Source: Halanaerobiales bacterium (GTDB lineage: Bacteria > Bacillota_F > Halanaerobiia > Halanaerobiales > DTU029). From it: 12,109 nt of DNA. Both the position numbers and the translations under genes were made by a program. Numbering within the stretch: position 1 is the stretch's first letter; every line of letters starts with the position of its first letter. Positions 6,402 to 12,109 of the stretch are shown one piece after another. The notes below the pieces were generated by a model. It saw only the letters and a list, made by a program, of their open reading frames with translations. It was not told the origin of the DNA and searched no databases. The stretch is taken from positions 1 to 12,109 of the forward strand of contig JADQBV010000328.1 of the NCBI GenBank assembly GCA_016278415.1, written 5' to 3'.

Positions 6402-6812
6402 TTACCACGTAGCCAATTTGATTTTATATACATCACCATCATTTAATACTATTCCCTGAGGCCCTTCTAATGCATCTTCTCCATTTATGGAAATATGGAA
6501 ATACTCATTATTACTCTCATCTGCTTTATAACCCATAATACCAACAAGCATAGTGCCAAAATCATACTCTTTAAAACTTATACCTAGTTCCTCTTGATTT
6601 ACCTTAAGTAAGTCATACAAAAATCCATAGTCAGTATCATAATTATAAGTCTCACCGATATCTTGTTCTTCAATAACAACTTGAATTGAAACTGCTTTTT
6701 CACCAGCTACACTTTTAGGCCCCAAATAAGTATTATAGGTATATAAACCCAATCCGGCCAATACAACAACTAGAATAATCATTAACACTTTTTTTCTCTT
6801 CGATTTATTCAT
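6402..6812 (-). CDS. Membrane-anchored DUF4430 (transcobalamin-like) protein
   Basis: A 136-residue protein: a basic N-terminus, one membrane segment (about 9-25), a short linker, and an extracytoplasmic DUF4430 domain (PF14478), which is related to the C-terminal beta domain of transcobalamin and intrinsic factor. Supporting segments are VSIQVVIEEQ (41-50), GFLYDLLK (63-70), EYFHISINGEDALEG (103-117) and LNDGD (123-127). No lipobox cysteine is seen, so it is anchored by an uncleaved signal or released by cleavage. The ATG at 6812 has an excellent AGAGGAGA at 8 nt; an in-frame ATG 31 codons upstream has no SD and is rejected. Preceded by a cobalamin riboswitch and followed at 3 nt by the S component, it likely captures a corrinoid outside the membrane and hands it to the transporter. 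That role is inference. Confidence 0.8.
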   Translation of the reverse strand: MNKSKRKKVLMIILVVVLAGLGLYTYNTYLGPKSVAGEKAVSIQVVIEEQDIGETYNYDTDYGFLYDLLKVNQEELGISFKEYDFGTMLVGIMGYKADESNNEYFHISINGEDALEGPQGIVLNDGDVYKIKLATW

Positions 6813-6950
6813 ATCACTAATCTCCTCTTTATTAAAATTTATTGCACAAATATACTTAAATATTATGTAAATAATAATATATAAATTTAACACTAACTTT
6901 ACCATAGCCCACCGATATTCTACTGTCTAAACAAGAATAATAAATTACAT

Positions 6951-6980
6951 AAAAAAAATTTCAATTTATGTAAATTGAAA
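6951..6980 (-). terminator. Riboswitch-linked intrinsic terminator
   Basis: Read on the minus strand, TTTCAATTT (6980-6972) pairs with AAATTGAAA (6967-6959) around an ACAT loop, followed directly by eight T residues (6958-6951). It lies about 100 nt after the aptamer and 140 nt before the DUF4430 start, so it is the natural expression platform: cobalamin binding would favour termination. An overlapping 9-bp pairing, TTACATAAA with TTTATGTAA (6973-6965 with 6953-6945), would compete with it and could be an antiterminator or a chance product of AT-richness. Confidence 0.75.
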
Positions 6981-7079
6981 GGAGTAAATTACCTGCCAGT
7001 CTCCCATTATAGCATCCACTATAATAACTTGGCATTAGATAATGACACCCCCTCATATCCCGTGAGTTTTCGGTGTTAT

Positions 7080-7232
7080 AATAATATAGGCAGGTCTTCC
7101 GGCTCAGTCTTTTCAAACAGTTTGCCTTCCCAGTTTCCCAGTGGCGAAATAAACTGTCATCAAACCTTACGGCGGCGGGACCGCACAGGCCTTTAACCTG
7201 TTTCCCATTTTAATGCACGTTTATAATATCAT
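7080..7232 (-). ncRNA. Cobalamin riboswitch aptamer
   Basis: The minus strand carries the conserved cobalamin-riboswitch blocks in order: GGGAAACAGGT near 7206, GCGGTCCCGCC with CCGTAA in the core, GCCACTGGGA and TGGGAAGGC in the middle, and the B12 box GAGCCGGAAGACCTGCCT at 7105-7088. These match the AdoCbl-type consensus (GGGAAnnnGGT, GCnGnCCCGC, CACTG, AGYCMGgAgaCCkGCC). The outer boundaries are estimated from the usual P1 position. A hairpin lies at 7045-7076 and a 7-bp hairpin ATTATAG/CTATAAT at 7006-7025 between aptamer and terminator. The upstream promoter is not clear. The regulated genes are the DUF4430 protein and the S component. Confidence 0.95.
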
Positions 7233-7331
7233 ACTAATTTGTAAGATGTTTATAAACTACAACCCATATTTAATATTCAATTGTTCGTATTTATATTTTA
7301 TAACATATTTATTAACATTACAAGTAATTAT

Positions 7332-7379
7332 TAAAAGAACGCATTTAGGATTAGCTCAGACCTGAATAACGTTCTTTTA
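7332..7379. terminator. Long imperfect hairpin, possible terminator of the response-regulator gene
   Basis: Outer arms TAAAAGAACG (7332-7341) and CGTTCTTTTA (7370-7379) pair perfectly over 10 bp. Inner arms ATTTAGG and CCTGAAT add 7 bp with one G-U pair, leaving an 11-nt loop. Read on the minus strand it ends in TTCTTTTAATAATTA, so it could terminate transcription leaving the response-regulator gene. On the plus strand no T run follows. It may instead be part of a structured RNA. Confidence 0.4.
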
Positions 7380-7380
7380 C

Positions 7381-7489
7381 CTATACAGTAAAGGTAGCTA
7401 TGTCTACATTTTCACCATCTTCCCCAGTAAAAGGGGCAATGGCATTTTTTTACCACGATACTAGGGTTATTTGAAAACGGTAATTCATA
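7381..7489 (-). pseudogene. Possible frameshifted ORF remnant
   Basis: On the minus strand, a frame reading YELPFSNNPSIVV begins after a stop (7490-7492) and reaches a run of seven A residues (7451-7445). Removing one A joins it to IAPFTGEDGENVDIATFTV, which ends at TAG (7383-7381). The joined peptide looks protein-like (balanced, acidic, non-repetitive), and the total length is one base more than a multiple of three, as expected of a single insertion. I do not recognise a family, and no SD or start codon is evident. The same bases form the plus-strand terminator-like hairpin, which argues against coding. Low confidence. Confidence 0.2.
7415..7451 (+). terminator. Terminator-like hairpin facing plus, with no plus-strand gene upstream
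   Basis: CCAT (7415-7418) pairs with ATGG (7439-7442) and CCCC (7422-7425) with GGGG (7433-7436), separated by a small asymmetric internal loop, with a 7-nt apical loop. CA and then a T7 run follow (7445-7451). It would terminate transcripts moving rightward, but the nearest upstream features are on the minus strand, so the RNA it ends is unknown. It may also block antisense transcription into the response-regulator gene. Confidence 0.45.
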
Positions 7490-7544
7490 CTACATAATAT
7501 TTTAATATTATCTAACAGTGGATAATTCTTTATATGAAGGTGAA

Positions 7545-8201
7545 TCAATCCTCAATCAAAACATTACTTTTAGCAAAAGCTATTACCTGTGATTGGGTTT
7601 TTAACTCTAATCTATCTTTTATTTGTTCCATATGATACTTAATAGTCCTTTCACTAAGGAAGAGTTCCTCACCAGTCTCTCGATAAGTTAATCCCTTAAC
7701 AACCAATTTTAAGACATCTATCTGCCTCTCTGTTAAAACTTCCTCAAGATTACATTTCTTTTCTCCACTCATATCATCAGTATCTAAATTACCTTGTATT
7801 TTATTTAATATGAAATCTTCTAACCCAGCCGAAAAAGGATTCTTACCTGCTTTTATATCTGATAGGCTCTTTATGAGTTCTTCTCCATCTAAGCTTTTTA
7901 GCAGGTATCCAGAGGCGCCTGCTTTAATAGCTTTAAAGAGACTATCCTCTTCTTCAAAACTGGTTAACATAATAATTTTTACTCTTGGAAGATAATTTTT
8001 TATACGCCTGGTAGCCTCAACTCCGTTTATAATTGGCATATCAATATCCATAAATATAACATCCGGTTTTTGGGCAAGTGCTGTTTTGACTGCCATTTCT
8101 CCGTTATTCACAACTCCAACAATATTAAAGTCCTGAGACTCAATTAGATTTTTTAAACCCTCTGCAAAAAGGGGATGGTCATCTGCTATCATTATTTTCA
8201 C
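7545..8201 (-). CDS. NarL/FixJ-family two-component response regulator
   Basis: A 218-residue response regulator. The receiver domain (about 1-120) has the acidic pair D7-D8, the phosphoacceptor D52 in MDIDMP, a switch threonine in IIMLTS and the conserved lysine in GYLLKS. The C-terminal LuxR-type helix-turn-helix (about 150-215) shows LTERQIDVLKLVVKGLTYRETGEELFLSERTIKYHMEQI, which fits the family well. The start is the GTG at 8201, 7 nt from GGAGGT; an upstream in-frame TTG (8216) overlaps that SD. No histidine kinase gene is in the window, so it is an orphan here. An inverted repeat over a possible -10 box at 8260-8285 hints at autoregulation. Targets and signal are unknown. Confidence 0.92.
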   Translation of the reverse strand: MKIMIADDHPLFAEGLKNLIESQDFNIVGVVNNGEMAVKTALAQKPDVIFMDIDMPIINGVEATRRIKNYLPRVKIIMLTSFEEEDSLFKAIKAGASGYLLKSLDGEELIKSLSDIKAGKNPFSAGLEDFILNKIQGNLDTDDMSGEKKCNLEEVLTERQIDVLKLVVKGLTYRETGEELFLSERTIKYHMEQIKDRLELKTQSQVIAFAKSNVLIED

Positions 8202-8259
8202 AAGCCTTACCTCCAAACTGACCGGATTATTTCACTAGAATACTTATGCCAGATGCCTT

Positions 8260-8285
8260 GTAGAAATTATATATAATATTTCTAC
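8260..8285. promoter_or_regulatory. Inverted repeat over the response-regulator promoter
   Basis: GTAGAAAT (8260-8267) and ATTTCTAC (8278-8285) form a perfect 8-bp inverted repeat with a 10-bp spacer. On the minus strand the spacer contains a TATAAT (8271-8266) suited to a -10 box about 65 nt before the GTG start; no good -35 box is seen. Weak -35 sequence plus an overlapping repeat would suit an activated or autoregulated promoter. Confidence 0.4.
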
Positions 8286-8390
8286 TAAAAACATGAGAAT
8301 CCTGCTGATATTCCAAAATTTATGTAATTGCAAAGCTACACCAAGCAAATATTATAGAATTTTAATTAAATAAAAGTAGTAACAATAATA

Positions 8391-8428
8391 AAATCCCGAG
8401 AATAACTTTCCTCTCTCGGGATTTTTTT
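8391..8428. terminator. Intrinsic terminator after the aldo/keto reductase gene
   Basis: AAATCCCGAGA (8391-8401) pairs perfectly with TCTCGGGATTT (8414-8424) over 11 bp around a 12-nt loop. Read on the minus strand it follows the aldo/keto reductase stop and ends in GGGATTTTATTATT. Read on the plus strand it has a better T7 run (8422-8428), so it can work in both directions. Confidence 0.85.
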
Positions 8429-8470
8429 AATCTTAAATTTATATTAAAAGGAAATTTTTGCTAAAGCAAA

Positions 8471-9454
8471 TTACCATAAATGATGAACACTTACCCTGAT
8501 ATACTTATCATATATATCTTTAACATTTTCCATAACTTTTGGAGGTAGATTTGGCCTTTCTGATGTTACAGCATTGTCCCTAACCTGCCAGGGTTTTTTA
8601 CCACCAGGAATAACACAACTAACAGCATCATTCATTAATATCCATTTTAAAGCAAACTGTGCCATACTTAAGTCTTCAGGCTTAATCTCTTCTAATTCTT
8701 TGACCGCCTTCAATCCCAGCTCATAATCAACACCAGAGAAGGTTTCACCCTTATCAAAGGCCTCGCCATTTCTGTTAAATTTACGGTGATCATCCTCAGC
8801 AAACTCAGTGTCTTTTGTCATCTTACCTGTCAACATACCACTTGCCAATGGGACGCGACAGATAATACCTACATTATTTTCTTTGGCTTTGGCCAAAAAT
8901 TTATCTCCTGGCTTATGGCGGAACATATTATATATAATTTGAATTGTAGCTACATTTTCATATTCTATAGCCTTTAAAGCCTCTTCCACCTTTTCTACAC
9001 TAACTCCATAATGAGCAATTTTTCCTTTTTTTACTAAATTATCTAATAAATCAAATACTTCCTCATTATAATACACATCTGTTGGTGGACAATGTAATTG
9101 TAGTAAGTCCAATCTCTCCACATCTAGATTTTCCAAACTTCTATCAATGAAAGAATTTAAATTATCTTTATTATACCCTTCCGCTGTATGTGGGTTAAGC
9201 CTTCTACCAGCTTTAGTAGCTATATATATCCTCTCTTTTTTGCTTTTTGCCAGTTTTGATAAAAGTTTCTCACTCCTACCATCACCATAAACATCTGCGG
9301 TATCAAAGAAATTTATCCCCTGATCTATTGCCTCTTCCAGGGCCTGCATACTTGTTTCGTCGTTAACTGGCCCCCAGGTCCCGCCAATTGCCCAACCACC
9401 AAATGAAACCTCAGATACCTTATAACCAGTCTTACCTAATACTCTGTACTTCAC
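8471..9454 (-). CDS. Aldo/keto reductase
   Basis: A 327-residue aldo/keto reductase (AKR), a TIM-barrel NADPH-dependent enzyme reducing aldehydes or ketones in the cytoplasm. The catalytic tetrad is visible: D51 and Y56 in FDTADVYG, K81 in IATKAG, and H121 in LLQLHCP. The opening MKYRVLGKTGYKVSEVSFGGWAIGG is typical of the bacterial YajO/YccK-like group, and the C-terminal part (CVIPGGKKPWQVRDNA) carries the family's NADP-binding pattern. Length is normal. It starts at a GTG (9454) placed 8 nt from AGGAGGG. It lies downstream of the GH130 phosphorylase in the same direction but 260 bp away, with repeats in the gap, so it probably has its own promoter. A role on a sugar or sugar-derived carbonyl compound is possible; the substrate cannot be read from sequence. 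Confidence 0.92.
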   Translation of the reverse strand: MKYRVLGKTGYKVSEVSFGGWAIGGTWGPVNDETSMQALEEAIDQGINFFDTADVYGDGRSEKLLSKLAKSKKERIYIATKAGRRLNPHTAEGYNKDNLNSFIDRSLENLDVERLDLLQLHCPPTDVYYNEEVFDLLDNLVKKGKIAHYGVSVEKVEEALKAIEYENVATIQIIYNMFRHKPGDKFLAKAKENNVGIICRVPLASGMLTGKMTKDTEFAEDDHRKFNRNGEAFDKGETFSGVDYELGLKAVKELEEIKPEDLSMAQFALKWILMNDAVSCVIPGGKKPWQVRDNAVTSERPNLPPKVMENVKDIYDKYIRVSVHHLW

Positions 9455-9556
9455 AACAAAATCCCTCCTAAAATTATTTTTTTCTAAGTGAACCCTTCAC
9501 CTAACCCAAAACAAACAAGAAAATATTTCATCTATATATTATGTAAATAAAGGACC

Positions 9557-9640
9557 CTTCATATGAAGAACCCTTAAGTTACGATTATTAACTGTATAGG
9601 TAATTATAATGATATTAATCATACTTTTTATCATTATAAT
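9557..9640. promoter_or_regulatory. Inverted repeats upstream of the aldo/keto reductase
   Basis: Two palindromic elements sit in the gap before this gene: CTTCATATGAAG (9557-9568), a perfect 12-bp palindrome, and a 12-bp inverted repeat ATTATAATGATA (9603-9614) / TATCATTATAAT (9629-9640) around a 14-nt spacer. ACCCTT occurs three times nearby (about 9491, 9554 and 9570). The longer repeat has no T run, so it is not an ordinary terminator of the GH130 gene. They are candidate operators. Confidence 0.4.
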
Positions 9641-9714
9641 CTTTTAAAGCCAATAATCTCTATATGTATAAATATATCACTTTTAACTTTAATTAACTGT
9701 ATTTAATATTACAT

Positions 9715-10707
9715 CTACACCTGAGAATTATTCTTTATATAATCAATTAATTCGTCAACTTGTGTATAAGCAACTGCTGTGTAGGTATCAGCAGCACCAT
9801 AATAGATCGCAATCCTACCTGTTTCAGCATCATGTAGTGTAGCACAAGGGAAAGCAACATTTGGCACAAAACCAGTTGTCTCATATTCTTTTTGAGGTGT
9901 TAAAAGATAGTCCCGAGTTCTATATAAAACCTTACTAGGGTTATCTGTATCTAAAAGTGCTGCCCCCATACTATAAACAAAACCATTACAGGTACCAGAA
10001 ACACCATGATAAAATAACAACCAACCCTCTGTTGTCTCAATTGGGGCAGGGCCACCGCCAATTTTTGTACCTTCCCACCATCCATCAGTTCCACTAGACA
10101 TAACATGTCTATGCATACCCCAAAATGTCATATCAGGACTCTGACTAAGGAATATATCACCAAATGGAGTATGTCCTGTATCACTTGGTCTATTCAACAT
10201 TACATATCGTCCGTTAATCTTTCTAGGAAATAAAACCCCATTCCTGTTACAAGGAACATAAGCATTTTCTAATCTAGTAAATGTCTTAAAATCCTTGGTT
10301 CTACCAAGCCCAATAGAAGGGCCAATAAAATCTGTACACCACTGGACATAATATGTATCCTCAATCTTTACTACACGTGGATCATAGGCATAACCAGGTT
10401 GTGCATCATTACCTTCTTCATCTACCCATTCTATAGCTTCATGTTCAATATCCCAATTAATAGCGTCTTTACTTCTTCCAGTGTGTAAATGTGGTCTCCC
10501 ATTTTTATAATCAACCCTAAATACCCCTGCAAACTCCCCTTCAAATGGTACTACAGCACTATTAAAAATCCTGGCACCACAGGGAATTGGATCCCAGTCA
10601 ATAATAGGGTTCTCCTTCGAACGCCAAACCACATCACTTACACCTTCTGGTTTAACCTCCCAGGGCATATTGGAAAGGTTTTCTGAAATAATTTTAACAC
10701 CACTCAC
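9715..10707 (-). CDS. GH130 beta-mannoside phosphorylase
   Basis: A 330-residue five-bladed beta-propeller enzyme of glycoside hydrolase family 130, which phosphorolyses beta-mannosides to alpha-D-mannose 1-phosphate. Its length and the segments NAVVP-type FNSAVVPFEGEFAGVFR (48-64), YDPRV (108-112, containing the Asp expected to donate the proton), NRNGVLFPRKINGRYVMLNRPSDTGHTPFG (154-183, seen in shorter pieces) and TKIGGGPAPIETTEGWLLFYHGV (214-236) fit subfamily GH130_2, whose known members act on beta-1,4-mannooligosaccharides or Man-GlcNAc. No signal peptide is seen, so it acts in the cytoplasm on imported oligosaccharide. The GTG at 10707 is 7 nt from AGGAGG. No sugar transporter or mannose-1-phosphate enzyme is adjacent. 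Linkage and acceptor are not determined. Confidence 0.9.
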   Translation of the reverse strand: MSGVKIISENLSNMPWEVKPEGVSDVVWRSKENPIIDWDPIPCGARIFNSAVVPFEGEFAGVFRVDYKNGRPHLHTGRSKDAINWDIEHEAIEWVDEEGNDAQPGYAYDPRVVKIEDTYYVQWCTDFIGPSIGLGRTKDFKTFTRLENAYVPCNRNGVLFPRKINGRYVMLNRPSDTGHTPFGDIFLSQSPDMTFWGMHRHVMSSGTDGWWEGTKIGGGPAPIETTEGWLLFYHGVSGTCNGFVYSMGAALLDTDNPSKVLYRTRDYLLTPQKEYETTGFVPNVAFPCATLHDAETGRIAIYYGAADTYTAVAYTQVDELIDYIKNNSQV

Positions 10708-10818
10708 CTAATTACCTCCTATTTACCTTTTTATATATAATTTACCACAGACTAAAATAAAGTATAAACTAACAAAAAATCCCTAAAGCTAAACTTATTG
10801 TAGACTATTAAAAAACCT

Positions 10819-11595
10819 TTATATCTTTTCTCCCTGCCAATTTTCAAGCATTACTCTAATTGAACGAGCCATCTCTCTTGTAAAATCAGCCCCTGTCTTA
10901 CGAGCATACATGAATTGTCCCATATTTTCAGCATTATATATATTATCACTGGGGAATTTTTTGCTAAAATCAGATAACATTGTTTTAAGTTCTTCTTCAC
11001 CCAGTCGACTATAACTATCTTGATGTACAATATATTTTTTATCAAAGCGTGATTTTACAACTGGACGTTTTTCAGGGTAATGACCCATAACCAACATAGC
11101 TATCGGGAATGTCCAGGAAGGTAGACCTAAAAGTTTCTGGTGTCTTTCATAGTTCTCCATAATGTCACCAATATAGCAAGAACCAATACCTAGGGACTCT
11201 GCTCCTATAACGGCGTTTTGTGCTGCAATCAATGCATCACTACACCCTAACATCAAGTCGGCTTTCGTTGGTGCCGTAAACTCCAATCCTTCTCTTAGGC
11301 AATAATCCTTCACCCCAGATAACTGATAATAATCATACCAACGCTGATAATCACCCAGGAATATCATTACCAGAGGTGCTTTAGCGATAAAAGGCTGATT
11401 ATCACACGTCTCACTAAGAATATCTTTCTTTTCTTGATCATCGACTATAATAATAGAGTATAACATCATATTGCCAGCAGTTGGTGCCCTTAAGGCACTT
11501 TCAATAATTAAATCTCTATCTTCTGAACTAATTTTCTTATTAGCAAAATTCCTTAAAGAAGCCCGTTCTTTAATTAGTTTAATTGTCTCATTCAT
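10819..11595 (-). CDS. Nitroreductase-family FMN oxidoreductase
   Basis: A 258-residue FMN-dependent nitroreductase of the NfsA-like size class, which usually forms homodimers and uses NAD(P)H to reduce nitro compounds, quinones or flavins. The FMN-contact motif RASLRNF (11-17), APTAGNMM (37-44) and the later LGIGSCYIGDIMEN and GLPSWTFPIAMLVMGHYPEKRP segments fit the family well. The ATG at 11595 follows AGGAG at 8 nt, and that SD overlaps the TAA stop of the upstream GGDEF gene (TAAGGAG), leaving just 12 nt between them, so the two form an operon. It has no membrane segment or cysteine cluster. Physiological substrate is unknown. Confidence 0.9.
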   Translation of the reverse strand: MNETIKLIKERASLRNFANKKISSEDRDLIIESALRAPTAGNMMLYSIIIVDDQEKKDILSETCDNQPFIAKAPLVMIFLGDYQRWYDYYQLSGVKDYCLREGLEFTAPTKADLMLGCSDALIAAQNAVIGAESLGIGSCYIGDIMENYERHQKLLGLPSWTFPIAMLVMGHYPEKRPVVKSRFDKKYIVHQDSYSRLGEEELKTMLSDFSKKFPSDNIYNAENMGQFMYARKTGADFTREMARSIRVMLENWQGEKI

Positions 11596-11607
11596 TCTAT
11601 CTACTCC

Positions 11608-12109
11608 TTAATTCAAAATAATATTTTCGACCCGGTTTCGACCATCATTCTTTGCCCTGTATAATGCCTTATCCGCATATTTAATCATATCATGATAGTC
11701 AGCAGAATTAGATGGATATTTAAAACAGAGTCCTATACTTGTGGTAATATCTATTAGCTGATTCTCTATTTTATACTTATTTTCTTCAACAGAACTCCTT
11801 ATTCTTTCAGAAACCATTACTGCATCATCAACAGATATATCTGGTAATACAATACCGAATTCTTCCCCACCATATCTACCTACAATATCACTCTGTCTAG
11901 CATTATTTTTTAAAATACCCGCTAGTAAGCGCAACACTTCATCACCGGCAAGATGACCATAAGTATCATTAATGCTTTTGAAATGGTCAATATCCATCAT
12001 AAGATAGGCTATAGAACAATTTTTGCGTTTAGCTTTTTCATATTCCTTTTCCAACAACTCTATAAGTAAAGTATGGTTATATAGATCAGTCAATCCATCT
12101 TTCATAGCC
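11608..12109 (-). CDS. Diguanylate cyclase GGDEF domain, N-terminus cut by window edge
   Basis: The visible 167 codons form a complete GGDEF domain that makes cyclic di-GMP from two GTP. It opens with MKDGLTDLYNHTLL, equivalent to the usual DxLTxLxNR entry. It carries MMDIDHFKSINDTYGHLAGDEVL (metal and nucleotide site), the active-site signature GGEEF, and an inhibitory-site RxxD (RQSD) five residues before it, so product feedback inhibition is expected. The ATG at 12105 is probably internal, because the frame stays open to the window edge (GCT before it) and such domains normally follow a sensory or membrane region. That region, and hence the signal, lies outside. The stop codon forms part of the nitroreductase SD. 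A connection between c-di-GMP and the nitroreductase is not known. Confidence 0.93.
   Translation of the reverse strand, partial: AMKDGLTDLYNHTLLIELLEKEYEKAKRKNCSIAYLMMDIDHFKSINDTYGHLAGDEVLRLLAGILKNNARQSDIVGRYGGEEFGIVLPDISVDDAVMVSERIRSSVEENKYKIENQLIDITTSIGLCFKYPSNSADYHDMIKYADKALYRAKNDGRNRVENIILN

Larger units (their letters stand above)
7233..7544. other. Gene-free, structure-rich intergenic region
   Basis: Between the riboswitch and the response-regulator gene no intact ORF is supported. The region contains a long hairpin (7332-7379), two small plus-strand hairpins (UACCU/AGGUA and GUAG/CUAC, about 7379-7407), a terminator-like hairpin facing plus (7415-7451), an AT-rich palindrome ATAATATT-TT-AATATTAT (7494-7511), and a possible decayed reading frame on the minus strand (7381-7489). 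The stretch from 7233 to 7331 is AT-rich and probably holds the riboswitch promoter; a weak TTGTAA-17-TAAAAT pair can be read there on the minus strand. Confidence 0.5.

Noticed and set aside
6813..6905. N-terminal extension of the DUF4430 protein by 31 residues
   Set aside because: The ATG at 6905 has no SD, while the ATG at 6812 has AGAGGAGA at ideal spacing followed by a normal signal-anchor.
6975..7196. Plus-strand open frame of 73 codons
   Set aside because: It is the complement of the cobalamin riboswitch; the conserved RNA blocks explain the sequence.
8202..8216. TTG start adding five residues to the response regulator
   Set aside because: It overlaps the GGAGGT that serves the GTG at 8201, and the receiver domain begins normally at that GTG.
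10851..11045. Minus-strand open frame of 64 codons
   Set aside because: It overlaps the nitroreductase gene in another frame and has no family features.

Overview
The window comes from an AT-rich bacterial chromosome, most likely an anaerobic low-GC member of the Bacillota. Supporting signs are strong AGGAGG-type Shine-Dalgarno (SD) sites, sigma-A-like promoters, frequent GTG starts, flavin and Fe-S redox proteins, an ECF-type vitamin transporter subunit and a cobalamin riboswitch. A KdsC-like sugar-phosphate phosphatase at the left edge and a GH130 mannoside phosphorylase would fit a diderm, saccharolytic lineage such as the Halanaerobiales, but that placement is inference from gene content only.

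Layout. (1) 1-373: a truncated KdsC-like HAD phosphatase with its own promoter. (2) 462-3441, minus strand: a flavin redox island. It holds an iron-sulfur flavoprotein coupled by an ATGA overlap to a second flavodoxin-fold oxidoreductase, then a HemG-like flavodoxin, then a TetR regulator followed by a membrane-anchored FMN-binding-domain protein. The lead promoter is covered by an unusual array of 15-bp palindromes repeating every 18 bp. (3) 3442-3816: a divergent control region with one clear promoter each way. (4) 3817-5765, plus strand: a TrmB-family regulator and a diaminopimelate-decarboxylase-type enzyme, closed by a strong bidirectional terminator. (5) 5898 to about 7232, minus strand: a cobalamin riboswitch with its own terminator, then a membrane-anchored DUF4430 protein, then an ECF S component; together a likely corrinoid uptake module. 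(6) 7233-7544: no intact gene, but dense RNA-like secondary structure and a possible frameshifted ORF remnant. (7) 7545-8201: an orphan NarL/FixJ-type response regulator. (8) 8471-12109, minus strand: an aldo/keto reductase, a GH130 phosphorylase, a nitroreductase, and the C-terminal part of a GGDEF diguanylate cyclase running off the right edge.

How it fits together. Much of the window concerns flavin- or NAD(P)H-dependent redox chemistry (five flavin-type proteins, a nitroreductase and an aldo/keto reductase), next to small control circuits: TetR, TrmB, a response regulator, a riboswitch and c-di-GMP. The strongest leads are the operator array in front of the flavoprotein pair, the riboswitch-DUF4430-S-component module, and the unexplained structured intergenic region at 7332-7451. 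No CRISPR array, insertion sequence, tRNA or rRNA was seen.
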